From Fagopyrum homotropicum (taxonomy: Eukaryota; Streptophyta; Magnoliopsida; Caryophyllales; Polygonaceae): a stretch of 64,000 nucleotides of DNA. Positions 45,644 to 54,281 of this stretch are shown in pieces. The DNA lies in assembly GCA_033239125.1 (NCBI GenBank), contig BSWB01000006.1, forward strand, positions 30,620,001-30,684,000, read 5' to 3'. How positions within the stretch are numbered: position 1 is the first letter of the stretch; the number at the start of each line of letters is the position of its first letter. The translations under genes and the position numbers were made by a program. The notes under the pieces were generated by a model. The model was not told the origin of the DNA. It did not search any database and saw nothing but the letters and a program-made list of their open reading frames with translations.

Positions 45644-47212
45644 TCACTGCGGCGCTGGTGAAGGCGGGAATGGAGAGAAGCTAGGATCATAGAACCGCCC
45701 AAACTGCTGGCGGTAGACATCCCTCATCATGTGGTCAAGGTCGTCTAGGCGTCCGTCTCTAGCATCGGCTCGGATCTCCAATGCTCCTACTCTCTCTGAA
45801 AGTCCGGTAGCCCAATCCGGCATCTGCTCGTACCATCCCGGGGCGTGGCTATACCATGCTGGAGCGTCGGATGGTGCTGGTGGTGGTGCTGGTGCTGCTG
45901 TCTGCTCTGTAGACCAAGGAGGGGAAACGCCATACCACGTAGGAGGTGTGGTCATCCACGTAGGCCTCTCACTCACGCTAGCGCGGCGAGAAGACGAGCC
46001 TGAAGCTCTAGCTGGACGTGGAGAACGTCTAGGTGCATCGGGGGCCGCCTCCGGCTGATCCGGAAATGTGCCAAACTCCTCCTCAGCTCCTCCTCCACTC
46101 TCAAACTGATCTCCCATCTCCTCCTCAACAACTGGCGGTGGGACATATGGGGGAGCTGCTATCCTGTTCGCATGCATGGCAGCGAACGTCTCCTTCCAAT
46201 TATGGCGTCCCGCCATAATGGAGTACTCCGGTAGCCACTCTATACCCCTACCCGTCCTGCTCTCCCATGGCATACCCGCATAAGGCGGTCCTCTATGTGT
46301 GGGGAAAATGAGACCCCTAACCATGAAAGCATGTAGCCCTAAAGGTACGGCCGGTATACGGGTGCAAGCAGAAAAATCAACACCAAAGCTCCTAGCAATG
46401 TGGGTAACTATCCCACCATATCCTATGTTGCCCTTCTTCTTATTCTTGAGCTTGCTCATAGTAGCAGCCAAGAGAGTAGCACAATCAGCACGGCGTCCAT
46501 AAAGCATGGAGTAAAGCAAGAACAGCTCATCCGTCTTGATCTTTTGGGGCGTCTCCGTCCTGGGGAAGAGACACTCCGAAAGAACACGGTGAGCTATCTT
46601 CAAGGCTAGGTGGTACATCAACCTAGCCTTGGTATCAGCGGGTTGCCAGCGGTCCTCGCTAGCGTAAATCATCGCCACCTCCTCCCAAAAATCCTTGGCG
46701 TAAATGCCACTAGGAAATCGACCGTTAAAGGTCTCCTGAAACCCAAAAATGGTCCCAAACTCACGGATGCTCAAATGGTAGTCTCTCTCCATGAGACGGA
46801 AAGAGACGGTCCTGTCGACATGGCTGTGCTCAAAGGATGTCACAACCTCCCGTGTAATCTCCTCATAGGCGTCTTCTCGGATAGCCAAGAAGACAATAAG
46901 TCCGGCTCTATCCAAGAGCCAAGTGAGATCATCAACAATGTTGAGAGGAGCTAGATCCTCCAACAACAAGTATCTAGGGCCAATCACTGGCCTCTCCTTG
47001 ATCCTCTCGAGTGCATCGAGATGATCGTCGTGTATGGTCGGGATTCTAGGGTGAGGAGGTGAGGATGGAGGTGAAGGTGAGGATGGAGGTGAAGGGGAAG
47101 AGGGTGGTGGTGCCCTAGAGGATGAGGAGGAGGAGGGATTACCCTTCCTCTTCTTATTCTGATCATTCTTCTTCTCTTTTATCCTCCCCGAAACTCTTCT
47201 CACAAAATCCAT
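45644..47212 (-). CDS. Intact late ORF (Athila ORF-1 / plant transposon domain protein)
   Basis: An uninterrupted 522-codon frame from the first ATG at 47212. The N-terminus is basic (SGRIKEKKNDQNKKRKG) and could act as a nuclear-localisation signal. A Ser/Pro linker follows, then the conserved core: 'RPVIGPRYL', 'DDLTWLLDRAGL', 'SIREFGTIFGFQ', 'FWEEVAMIYASEDRWQPADTKARLMYHLALKIAHRVLSE' and 'TETPQKIKTDELFLLYSM'. A Pro/Trp-rich tail with repeated 'PPTWYG', 'PAWYSHAPGWYEQMPDW' segments ends in a short helix. The family is common in Athila elements and its function is unknown; I see no transmembrane segment that would support an envelope role. It is intact while pol is gone, which suggests either youth or usefulness. 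A relative is broken at 3212-3853. Confidence 0.85.
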   Translation of the reverse strand: MDFVRRVSGRIKEKKNDQNKKRKGNPSSSSSSRAPPPSSPSPPSSPSPPSSPPHPRIPTIHDDHLDALERIKERPVIGPRYLLLEDLAPLNIVDDLTWLLDRAGLIVFLAIREDAYEEITREVVTSFEHSHVDRTVSFRLMERDYHLSIREFGTIFGFQETFNGRFPSGIYAKDFWEEVAMIYASEDRWQPADTKARLMYHLALKIAHRVLSECLFPRTETPQKIKTDELFLLYSMLYGRRADCATLLAATMSKLKNKKKGNIGYGGIVTHIARSFGVDFSACTRIPAVPLGLHAFMVRGLIFPTHRGPPYAGMPWESRTGRGIEWLPEYSIMAGRHNWKETFAAMHANRIAAPPYVPPPVVEEEMGDQFESGGGAEEEFGTFPDQPEAAPDAPRRSPRPARASGSSSRRASVSERPTWMTTPPTWYGVSPPWSTEQTAAPAPPPAPSDAPAWYSHAPGWYEQMPDWATGLSERVGALEIRADARDGRLDDLDHMMRDVYRQQFGRFYDPSFSPFPPSPAPQ

Positions 47213-47245
47213 TCTGCTCAAAATTACGGTATGTTCTTATGAAAA

Positions 47246-47800
47246 CCACGGCCGTAATTCCCCCAGAGACCGTGATTCGTCTCAGAAAATCACAAATCTC
47301 AGCAAATCAGCAATTAATCTCCACAACACGCAGTCCTAGTCTAATTTCTTCCAATCTCAATCAGTTCTTCCTAAAAATCTCTAACAAAAACGAGCCAAAT
47401 TGCCAAGAATCAAGAAGAGAGAAAAAACCTATTTTTCGGATTGAAAAATCCGAATTGCGCGTTCGTTGATGAATTTCCGCTCGATTCGTCGCTTGGATCT
47501 TGTTTGTGGTTGGATTTGCTTCAGTTTAGGAAGAAGAATCGTTGAAAACGATTAGGAAATGAGGATTTGAGAGAGGGTCGTGGATTTTCGGCAATTAGGT
47601 CGTGGAAAGAGGGGTTTTGGGATGAATTTTGTGAAGAATGTGGCTTATATAGTCGCATGCAAAATTTTGAAAATCACAGTCTGTCGGGGTGTTCCACGGC
47701 CGTGGAAGTGTACGGAACCGTGGTTTTGGTGATTTTTCAAAGGCTTTTGGAAATTACGGGTACTGTAGCTGTCACGACCGTGGTTTAGGCCGTGGAACCC
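47246..47800 (-). promoter_or_regulatory. Internal promoter-like spacer before the late ORF
   Basis: In element orientation there are palindromic motifs at 47773-47797 and 47692-47723 (perfect CCACGGCCGTGG at 47694-47705), then CTATATAAG at 47644-47652. About 370 bp of leader follows, then further motifs at 47246-47281, then the ATG at 47212. This duplicates the LTR layout (motif cluster, TATA, leader, motif). Activity as a promoter is inferred. Confidence 0.6.
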
Positions 47801-47982
47801 TCTGTAAAGCTCCAAAGTCCAATTTTCGTCACTTTTCTTCAACATTATCCTTTCCTTTCCCTTTTCCATCGTTCCTACATCCAAAAACATGAACATACCG
47901 GAAGGAATCGAGGCAAAAACAAAGCAAAAACGTCTATACTAAGCTAATCTATGAATCGAAAACAAAAGCAAAAATGCAATAC

Positions 47983-48000
47983 CTTGGGTTGCCTCCCAAG
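47983..48000 (-). other. Conserved hairpin CTTGGG-AGGCAA-CCCAAG
   Basis: Identical over 18 nt to the hairpin at 4626-4643 of element E and in the same position relative to integrase and late ORF. About 27 further bases around it are also nearly the same. Confidence 0.7.
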
Positions 48001-48047
48001 AAGCGCTTTGCTTAAGGTCCGTAGCTAGACCAATCTCCATAGATGAC

Positions 48048-48717
48048 TCAATGCACCTTGAACATCTTGGATTGCTCTTCAAATCCATCATCAAACTCTT
48101 CCAAAAAATCTCCGGTTCCTAATTTCACCGGCAAGTGGTAAGATCTCCCACGTACAAGCTTGTACGGTTTGATTCTCACCGGAATCCTCCTAGCTTTCCT
48201 ATGCTTTAATGGGACATAATTTAGCCTTGCGTCCCATCCTTTCCTAGATCGAGAAATAAGGTTCTCATGAATCCTCTTAGCTTCCCCATCTCCAGCTTGG
48301 GGATGATGTATGGTCTTCGTCATGTGAATGACCCCATACTTGAACAAAAAACACTTATTGGCATTGGCGTTGAAGCGCTTGCCAAATTTACTCCTTGTAG
48401 TCCAAGGAGCATCTACTTCCAGCAGCTTTAAGGGAGGTTTCATCTTCACCTTAGGAGGTTCTTTTGGAAGAGACCTCCAACTCTCCGGTGCATTCCTAAA
48501 AAAATTAGAAATTTTAATAGGAATTTCAAAGGAAGTAAGAGAATATACCTTGTAGGGTTCTTCAAGGCTTGGGACAAGTTTCATGTTGGCATGATGATCC
48601 ACACATGAAATATCTCCCAACTCAACTGGATCTTCTTCAACCTTGATCACAGTTTCAGTAATTTGGCCAAGGTTCACCACTTCTTCCTCTTCTTCAATGG
48701 GAACTTCAAGAGGAAAT
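48048..48717 (-). pseudogene. Deleted pol remnant: early pol joined to the integrase end
   Basis: The frame is open for at least 210 codons. It begins with acidic sequence and 'PPKVKMKPPLKLLEV', resembling the segment between protease and RT in Athila polyproteins. It then passes directly into 'FKYGVIHMTKTIHHPQAGDGEAKRIHENL', which aligns with 'LSKYGVTHKVATPYHPQTSGQVE' of the integrase at 4849-5478 and continues to 'KPYKLVRGRSYHLPVKL'. RT, RNase H and the first two catalytic acids of integrase are missing. Whether the product is made is unknown. Confidence 0.72.
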
Positions 48718-49068
48718 TCAGGTTCGATAGGAGGAAGGCTTAAGACTTGGAATTCTTCCTTGTTGGATGGATAATTTGTCTTCCAACCTGTCCAACACTT
48801 TTAATATCTCTTCCAACATCATTTGTGTGCCATCCTCGGATGGTTGTTGTGGAGTTTGCACTTGAGGAGGTTGATCATAAAACGTATGAAGGGGATTAAG
48901 TTCATCCCAATATGCGAGCTCATCCTCAATGGCTTCCTCTCTTTCTTTTTCGTCGCTAACACAATAATAGGCATACTTCTCCTCCAAATATTCATAATGG
49001 TCCGCCCTAGCACCTTGCCATGCAAACCAGGCTGGATCAAATGCAGGTTCATTGCTCCATGCAGCCAT
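48718..49068 (-). CDS. Small ORF after the primer-binding sites (gag position, unrecognised)
   Basis: A 116-codon frame begins MAAWSNEPAFDPAWFAWQ. It is rich in Trp, Tyr, Glu and Asp (DHYEYLEEKYAYYCVSDEKE) and ends with a helix-like 'MLEEILKVLDRLEDKLSIQQ'. It occupies the gag position but shows no Retrotrans_gag motifs. It could be a truncated gag or a packaging adaptor. It is in a different frame from the pol remnant that follows. Confidence 0.5.
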   Translation of the reverse strand: MAAWSNEPAFDPAWFAWQGARADHYEYLEEKYAYYCVSDEKEREEAIEDELAYWDELNPLHTFYDQPPQVQTPQQPSEDGTQMMLEEILKVLDRLEDKLSIQQGRIPSLKPSSYRT

Positions 49069-49163
49069 TGGTGAACCTAAAAACTCAAAAACTCATTCCG
49101 AAAAGATTAAAAGCAAAAAGCTTTCAAGCCCGACAACCGAAAACCGAATTTGGCCTAAACTAA

Positions 49164-49181
49164 ATCCCCGGCAACGGCGCC
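49164..49181 (-). other. Second (inner) tRNA-Asp primer-binding site
   Basis: TGGCGCCGTTGCCGGGGA on the minus strand, identical to the site of element A, 138 bp downstream of the LTR-adjacent site. The intervening leader (49182-49301) appears duplicated: an 'aagaac-caaacctgcaagaacactcaa'-like segment also precedes the single sites in A and E. Confidence 0.75.
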
Positions 49182-49301
49182 AAAAACTTGTTCTTTGGCG
49201 AAACTCTGTTCCGTTGCCGGAACAAGAACTTTGTATGTACCTAAGAACACAAACCTGCAAGAACACTCAAACAGATATATCAATAGAAAAAGCAAGAACA
49301 G

Positions 49302-49319
49302 TCCCCGACAACGGCGCCA
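49302..49319 (-). other. LTR-adjacent tRNA-Asp primer-binding site (one mismatch)
   Basis: TGGCGCCGTTGTCGGGGA on the minus strand, six bases from the LTR end at 49326, with one transition relative to the inner copy. Confidence 0.8.
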
Positions 49320-49325
49320 AAAACT

Positions 49326-51038
49326 TGTTTGCCCCTAAAGGTGTGTGCAAATAAGCTTTAAATTTATAAAACTAGAATCAAGCAAGCGAACCCGCAGTGT
49401 ACGGATCGGCGTAGATTAGCAAGTATTCCAGAGTATCGAACACATGGATTTGGGTGGGAACAAATTCAATTGCAGATTATCAAGCGAGTAAATATGAGAG
49501 TTTTGCAAATATTGGGAAAACAACAATCCTAAAGATCCAAGTATCAAGCTGTGGCAATCGATTCAAGATATAATAATGATATAAAGACAGAGTTGAGATA
49601 TGCAAAGGTATGCTAATGTAAGGTAATCGTACGGTGAAGTTCCAAAAACCTTATATAACTCACCTACAAGACACTCTCTATACAGGTTGTTGAGGCTTCA
49701 ATATAGAAAGGTTCTAAAGGCAAGAATTAATGTCAAATACCCAAACTTGCAATCCAAGGATCAAGACTAACTTAACCGATTACGGTTGTGACACTCACAA
49801 TCGAGGTAGAGGTTGTTGAGGCTTCACTACCACCTAGAAAAGGCAAGCCTAAACTAAGTTAAAGCAAATCTTTAACCTTTAATCAAAGTAAAAGCAGGTT
49901 CGTAAACTTAAGGGAAATTACGGGTAGATCTTGAGACTCCACGGCCGTGGAACTCAAGATCAAACCGTGATTTAGGGTTCGTCGACGATATTTCTCAAAC
50001 TCTCACGGTCTAATCTGTTTACGATCGATCTATCATCATCTAAGCCACAACTATCAACCCTTCACCTTAGAATTGTTAAGGGTTTTTAGCCAATAACAGT
50101 CATGTTGATATCAAATTCAAAGATTAAAAGATTGAAAAATGAAAACTTCCGAAAACCTTCAATAAACTTCAAACCAATCTCAAAGTCACAATCAATAACA
50201 ATTATTGTCAATAGATTCAGAGTAAGCCAACAAACACAATCTTAGGAAAGAAGGAAGAACGGGATGTCAATCCGTCTTCTAAATCAAACCTAAACAAGAA
50301 GAGAAATCTTCTTGCAACAATCTTCCAAAAGGTTCGATCTTCCGCTAATCCGGAATTCTCAACAGCAATCTCCACCAAAGGTGCGAGATTAGGGCAAAAT
50401 CCCAACACGAACTTCGATCTCCAATGAGATGTAAATGCTTCCAAACGAGGCTAAGCGAGGATGACGGAATCTTGCTTCGTCCGTCTTTTTATAGGGCAAG
50501 ATAAGATATCGGCCCGGCCCAATCTTCAAAAGATCGTGGCTTCAAAATGTGGCGAGAAAGATCGCCAAGATCACGGTCGTGGAAGGTTCCACAACCGTAA
50601 TTTAGAGCGTGGAAAGTGTCACAGTTTGAACCATGGATTCCACGACCGTAATAGTTACTGGAATGCATCACGCCTCTCTTTGCAGGGTTCCACGGCCGTG
50701 GAACTAAACGTGGTTTGTAGTACGGCCGTATTTTAGAGCGTGGTTTAGGGCAAGAACGTGATTCTTCCCTAGACTCGTGCATTCCTCAAGTTGAACTCCA
50801 ATTTGCTCCTAAGAATGCCCTTAATCCTTGGACATACTCAATCAACTCTTCTTTGCTCGATTCCGTTCGGAAATGACTCTCAATCACCTATAATCAACAT
50901 AAAGCTAGTGTAGACATCCATATCGACAATATAGGCAAACTAGCTCACGAATGCAACATTGCTAAATCAAAGACTATCAATATGAATCAAATACTCTTAG
51001 AAAACGTGCCTAAAATATCACAATATTTCATGTTAACA
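49326..51038 (-). repeat. 5' LTR of the RT-less element
   Basis: It starts TGTTAACATGAAATATTG at 51038 and ends GGGGCAAACA at 49326. It is nearly identical to the 3' LTR. TATA region about 50480-50495; palindrome cluster about 50570-50760 with a perfect CCACGGCCGTGG at 50690-50701, and another copy at 49938-49949. Confidence 0.92.
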
Positions 51039-51043
51039 AACAC

Positions 51044-51280
51044 TAGAGCCACTAACTGCGCGAGCGAGGTCATCTGTGCTACAAAGGCTCACCTTTCTCA
51101 CCACTAGAGGGACATAACTCCCTGCTCAATGGCTACTGCTCGAATCCTTGGAATTCACCTTTACTAGTCTTGCTTCTAATGTTTGTTGATTCTGTTTGTC
51201 CCTTGTTTCGGATTTGTCTCCGACCTCTTCTCAACTGTAAATCCCTCTATTCTATACAAGTAATTTTTCAAAAAAAAAAA
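51044..51280 (+). pseudogene. LINE 3' end with poly(A)
   Basis: Continuation of the LINE fragment at 42155-42567: a short C-terminal coding remnant, a 3' UTR ending in an A10-A11 run at 51270-51280, then the target duplication at 51281-51294. Confidence 0.8.
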
Positions 51281-51500
51281 TCATTGGAGTTATCGAAGCT
51301 GAACGAAACATCAGTTATGCCATTAGGGGCCTTGACATAAACACTTGGAGGAATATATTGTCATCCAATTCAATGATCACAATACATTATAGCAACCTTT
51401 TCTTAAGTGTTCATCTCGTAATATATGGGAAACAATGTTGTATAAATCTCCCACAGAATGAATACAGATTTATCTCAGGTAGATGTAAATATGAAGTATC

Positions 51501-52586
51501 TGATAGATCTAGGATTTAGGTTTAAAACTCCACAAATGTTAGTGGGAGAACCACACTTGTATTCATAATAATAGGACCCTTATATAGGGATTACAAGAGA
51601 TCCTAAGGATTATAGATATGAAATCAAATATAAAGTAACATAATATAACTACGACATTATACGATATTATCTCTAATATCTTTAATATACTAACATTCCC
51701 CCGCAACCGAAGCGTGGACAAAACAAACGCTGAAGATTGAAACATAACATAATTACAAAACGTGGGTCACAAATTGCAATTACAATAAAATAGGGGGACC
51801 GAATATAATTTAACCCAAAAAGGGTTTCAACCCGCTAGGGTAATCTCCTCTCAGTTGGGACATGAACGCAGGGGCGGCGATTCTGGCAGAGTGGCAGCGG
51901 TTCCCGACGGCGGCGGATCCTGACGGCGGTAGGATAATGTTGCGAGGAGATCGAAGTCGGGCCTGCAGTGCAGAGCTTTCCAAGCGAGAGAGGTTTGTGG
52001 ACGAGGAAGGTTGTTGGTGTTGGAGGTTGGGTAGACGGTTTCCAGCAGTAATCCAAGAAGAAGGAGAGATGGAGGAGAGAAGGGAAGGCAGAGCGCTCCA
52101 CGAGCTCCTACCACGGGCGGCAGTCGGTTGGAGAGGCTCTAACGGAGAGATTTGGAGAGCCTGGAGATGACGGCTCGTAAGGAGGTGTGCCCACTGCTCC
52201 CTGAGGTTGTAGAGGCATAAGAAGAGCGGCAGGGAGGGCTGCTAGGTGCAGGAGGCTACATCATGTAGGTTGGCAAAGCGAGGTAGGCGGCGAGGTTCGA
52301 AGAGGGGTAGAGGAGTGCACTAGAAGTTGATCCCGCGTTTGAGTGAATGATAGGATCAAGAGTGCCGTTAGGCCGATCGCTCAGATAACATGATAGATCT
52401 AGGGTTTAGGTATAGATACCCACAAACGTTGGTGGGAGAACCACACTTGTATTCATAATCATGTGACCCTTATATAGGGATTACAAGAGAATCCTAAAGA
52501 TTATAGATATGAAATCAAATATAAACTAACCTAATATAACTACGATATTATACGATATTATCTCTAATATCTTTAATATCCTAACA
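51501..52586 (-). mobile_element. TRIM-like non-autonomous copia element (1086 bp)
   Basis: Two direct repeats with TG...CA ends (51501-51695, 195 bp; 52391-52586, 196 bp) are about 92% identical by eye. In element orientation the right LTR is followed by TGTTATCTGAGCGATCGG, an initiator tRNA-Met primer site with two mismatches. The left LTR is preceded by GGTTGCGGGGGAA, a polypurine tract. Flanks GTATC (51496-51500) and ATATC (52587-52591) differ by one transition. The 695-bp interior has no pol. Confidence 0.85.
51840..52330 (-). other. GC-rich interior of the TRIM-like element, possible captured sequence
   Basis: The composition switches from strongly AT in the LTRs to GC-rich inside. Both strands are open for 85-100 codons here (Pro/Ser/Leu-rich on the minus strand at 51851-52114; Arg/Glu-rich on the plus). 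I recognise no domain. It may be a captured host exon fragment or merely residual gag leader. Confidence 0.45.
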
Positions 52587-52591
52587 ATATC

Positions 52592-53088
52592 TAGAAATCT
52601 TATGTCCTAGTACATACGCTTTGTTTATATTAGGAATATATGATAACCACGATAATTGAAATCAGAGAATACTATGACGATAAGAAGACTAAGTAATACC
52701 TTCCCCAACTCATCTTTTGAAAGAGCACTCTTAAGAAGGCCAATTTCCTTTCTTACTAGTGTTTATTCTTTCATTCTTTTGGAATCTCTATCTTCTCTCA
52801 AACTTCATTATTATTTTTGTTCATTTGCATTATATGAGTCATGATCTGCTTCTTTTTTGTTTGCCTCCATGTTTTTTTTGTTTCATCGGTTTCCTTTGAT
52901 GTCAATATCACTATCTTATTACTCCAAACATCTTCATCTCCAAATTCATAACTCCTTCAAACGTCAAATGGCATCCTTTGTGAAATCACACAATCCAACT
53001 CCTTGTTGGATCACGTTAATTGGTTTGCAAATTTGAAGATTTAGAACAATTCATAAGAGATGAGCTAAGGGTGGCGAAATAAGATCCA
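52592..53088. other. No gene seen
   Basis: T-rich non-coding DNA between the TRIM-like element and copia J. Confidence 0.55.
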
Positions 53089-53252
53089 TGATGCGAAGTA
53101 ATTCTCTCTCAAGAACAGAGAATTCTGTTTTATTCACTCTTAGAAGAATACACATACAAAGAATAAGTTTTTTTATATCAAACATCCAGACCACAAGAAA
53201 CCGGGTTCACCAAATTTATAACAAAAACGGTTTATCCCCATATATTTCATAA
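53089..53252 (-). repeat. 3' LTR of copia J (about 164 bp)
   Basis: It follows a TTGAGAGGGG polypurine tract and ends TTCGCATCA. It contains a TTTGATATAAAAAAAC TATA-like stretch and a run typical of short copia LTRs (GAGAGAATT near the end). The 5' terminal TG has decayed to TT. Boundaries are by eye. Confidence 0.65.
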
Positions 53253-53264
53253 CCCCTCTCAAGT

Positions 53265-54276
53265 TGGACTAGGAGAGGCATCAACAAGTCCTAACTTGAA
53301 GGACAAGTACTTGTGTTGAACTTCACCTAAAGGCTTGGTAAGAATGTCAACCATCTATTATTGATAACTGACAAGAGAGGGCTTGATGAAGCCATGAATA
53401 ATCTTTTCTCAAACGTAATGACAATCATCAAGTGTTTCATACGCTCATGAAACATAGGATCAGAAGTAGTGTGTTGAGCAACCTTGTTATCACAACGAAG
53501 GGTAAGAGGTAGAGGAGTTGGAAACTGAAATTCTTGCCACAAAGCATGAAGCCACACTAACTCACTATTGGCTTTAGATATACATCTGTATTCGGTAATA
53601 GTTGAAGACTTTAACGTTGTTTGTTATTTCTTAGTCTTTCAAGATACAAGAGAAAACCCAATAAACATGTAGTAGCCTGCTAAGTAACGTGCAATAAAGG
53701 CACCCCCCCAGCTAGCATCACTATAACCATGCAGGGTAAGAAATGAGTTGGCTGAGTAAAGTAAGGTCCAACTTAATGTGCCCCGAAAATACTTGACAAC
53801 AAGTAAAACAACTTGCATGTGTGGTAGACGAAGAGAATGGACAAATTGGCTAAGGTGTTGAATCACATAGGAAAGATCAGGACTAGTTAGGTTCAAGTAG
53901 AGCAATTTGCCTACTAAGTTGCTATATGCTTTAGGATCTGAGCACAAATCTCCATCATCAATAGCTAGTTAGAGACCTCGTTGCATTGGAAACTTGGCAA
54001 CATTACATTGTTCCATGCGTAGGTCTTGAATAATGTCAAGAATGTACTTTCTTTGGTTAAGAAGAGTACCTTTAGAAGACCTACCAACCTCCAGTCCTAA
54101 GAAGAAACAAATACTGCCCAATCTTTGATGGTGAAGCAAAATGTAGAGCTTGCTTGGTGGATTGAATGAACTCAATATCAATTCCTATGAAGAGAAGATC
54201 ATCAACATAGATCAAGAGGTACACAACCAATTTCTGATTCCTTTTTAAAACAACAAGGAATAATCATTATAAGCTC
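53265..54276 (-). pseudogene. Copia J RT catalytic half and RNase H (broken)
   Basis: Catalytic IYVDDLLFIG lies around 54190-54212 (YVDD complement at 54199-54210). 'YFLGLEVGRSSKGTLLNQRKYILDI', 'YSNLVGKLLYLNLTSPDLSYVI', 'GYSDASWGG', 'STITEYRC' and a VDILTKPLGE C-terminal box follow. Several frame changes and stops are present. It ends immediately before the polypurine tract. Confidence 0.85.
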
Positions 54277-54281
54277 TTTCA

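Larger units (their letters stand above)
42568..51038 (-). mobile_element. Complete, recently inserted, RT-less Athila-like LTR retrotransposon
   Basis: It has two LTRs of 1714 and 1713 bp with about a dozen differences by eye (over 99% identity) and exact 5-bp duplications AACAC at 42563-42567 and 51039-51043. Reading leftward: LTR, two tRNA-Asp primer sites, a 116-codon ORF, a remnant joining early pol to the last part of integrase, a conserved hairpin, an internal-promoter-like spacer, an intact 522-codon late ORF, a 1.3 kb tail with two hairpin/polypurine modules, and LTR. Reverse transcriptase, RNase H, protease core and most of integrase are absent. It must have been mobilised in trans. 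Confidence 0.93.
42155..51280 (+). mobile_element. 5'-truncated LINE hosting the complete LTR element
   Basis: It is flanked by a 14-bp target duplication tcattggagttatc (42141-42154 and 51281-51294). The 3' end is an A10-A11 tail (51270-51280). Only the last part of ORF2 remains (42155-42567 and 51044-51270). Subtracting the LTR element and its duplicated AACAC leaves about 650 bp, typical of an aborted target-primed insertion. Confidence 0.9.

Noticed and set aside
45729..46954. Plus-strand frames opposite the late ORF
   Set aside because: Shadows; the minus-strand 522-codon frame has recognisable domain motifs and a broken homologue.
45644..47212. Envelope-like protein reading of the late ORF
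   Set aside because: No signal peptide or transmembrane segment is visible; the sequence resembles the Athila ORF-1/plant transposon domain instead.
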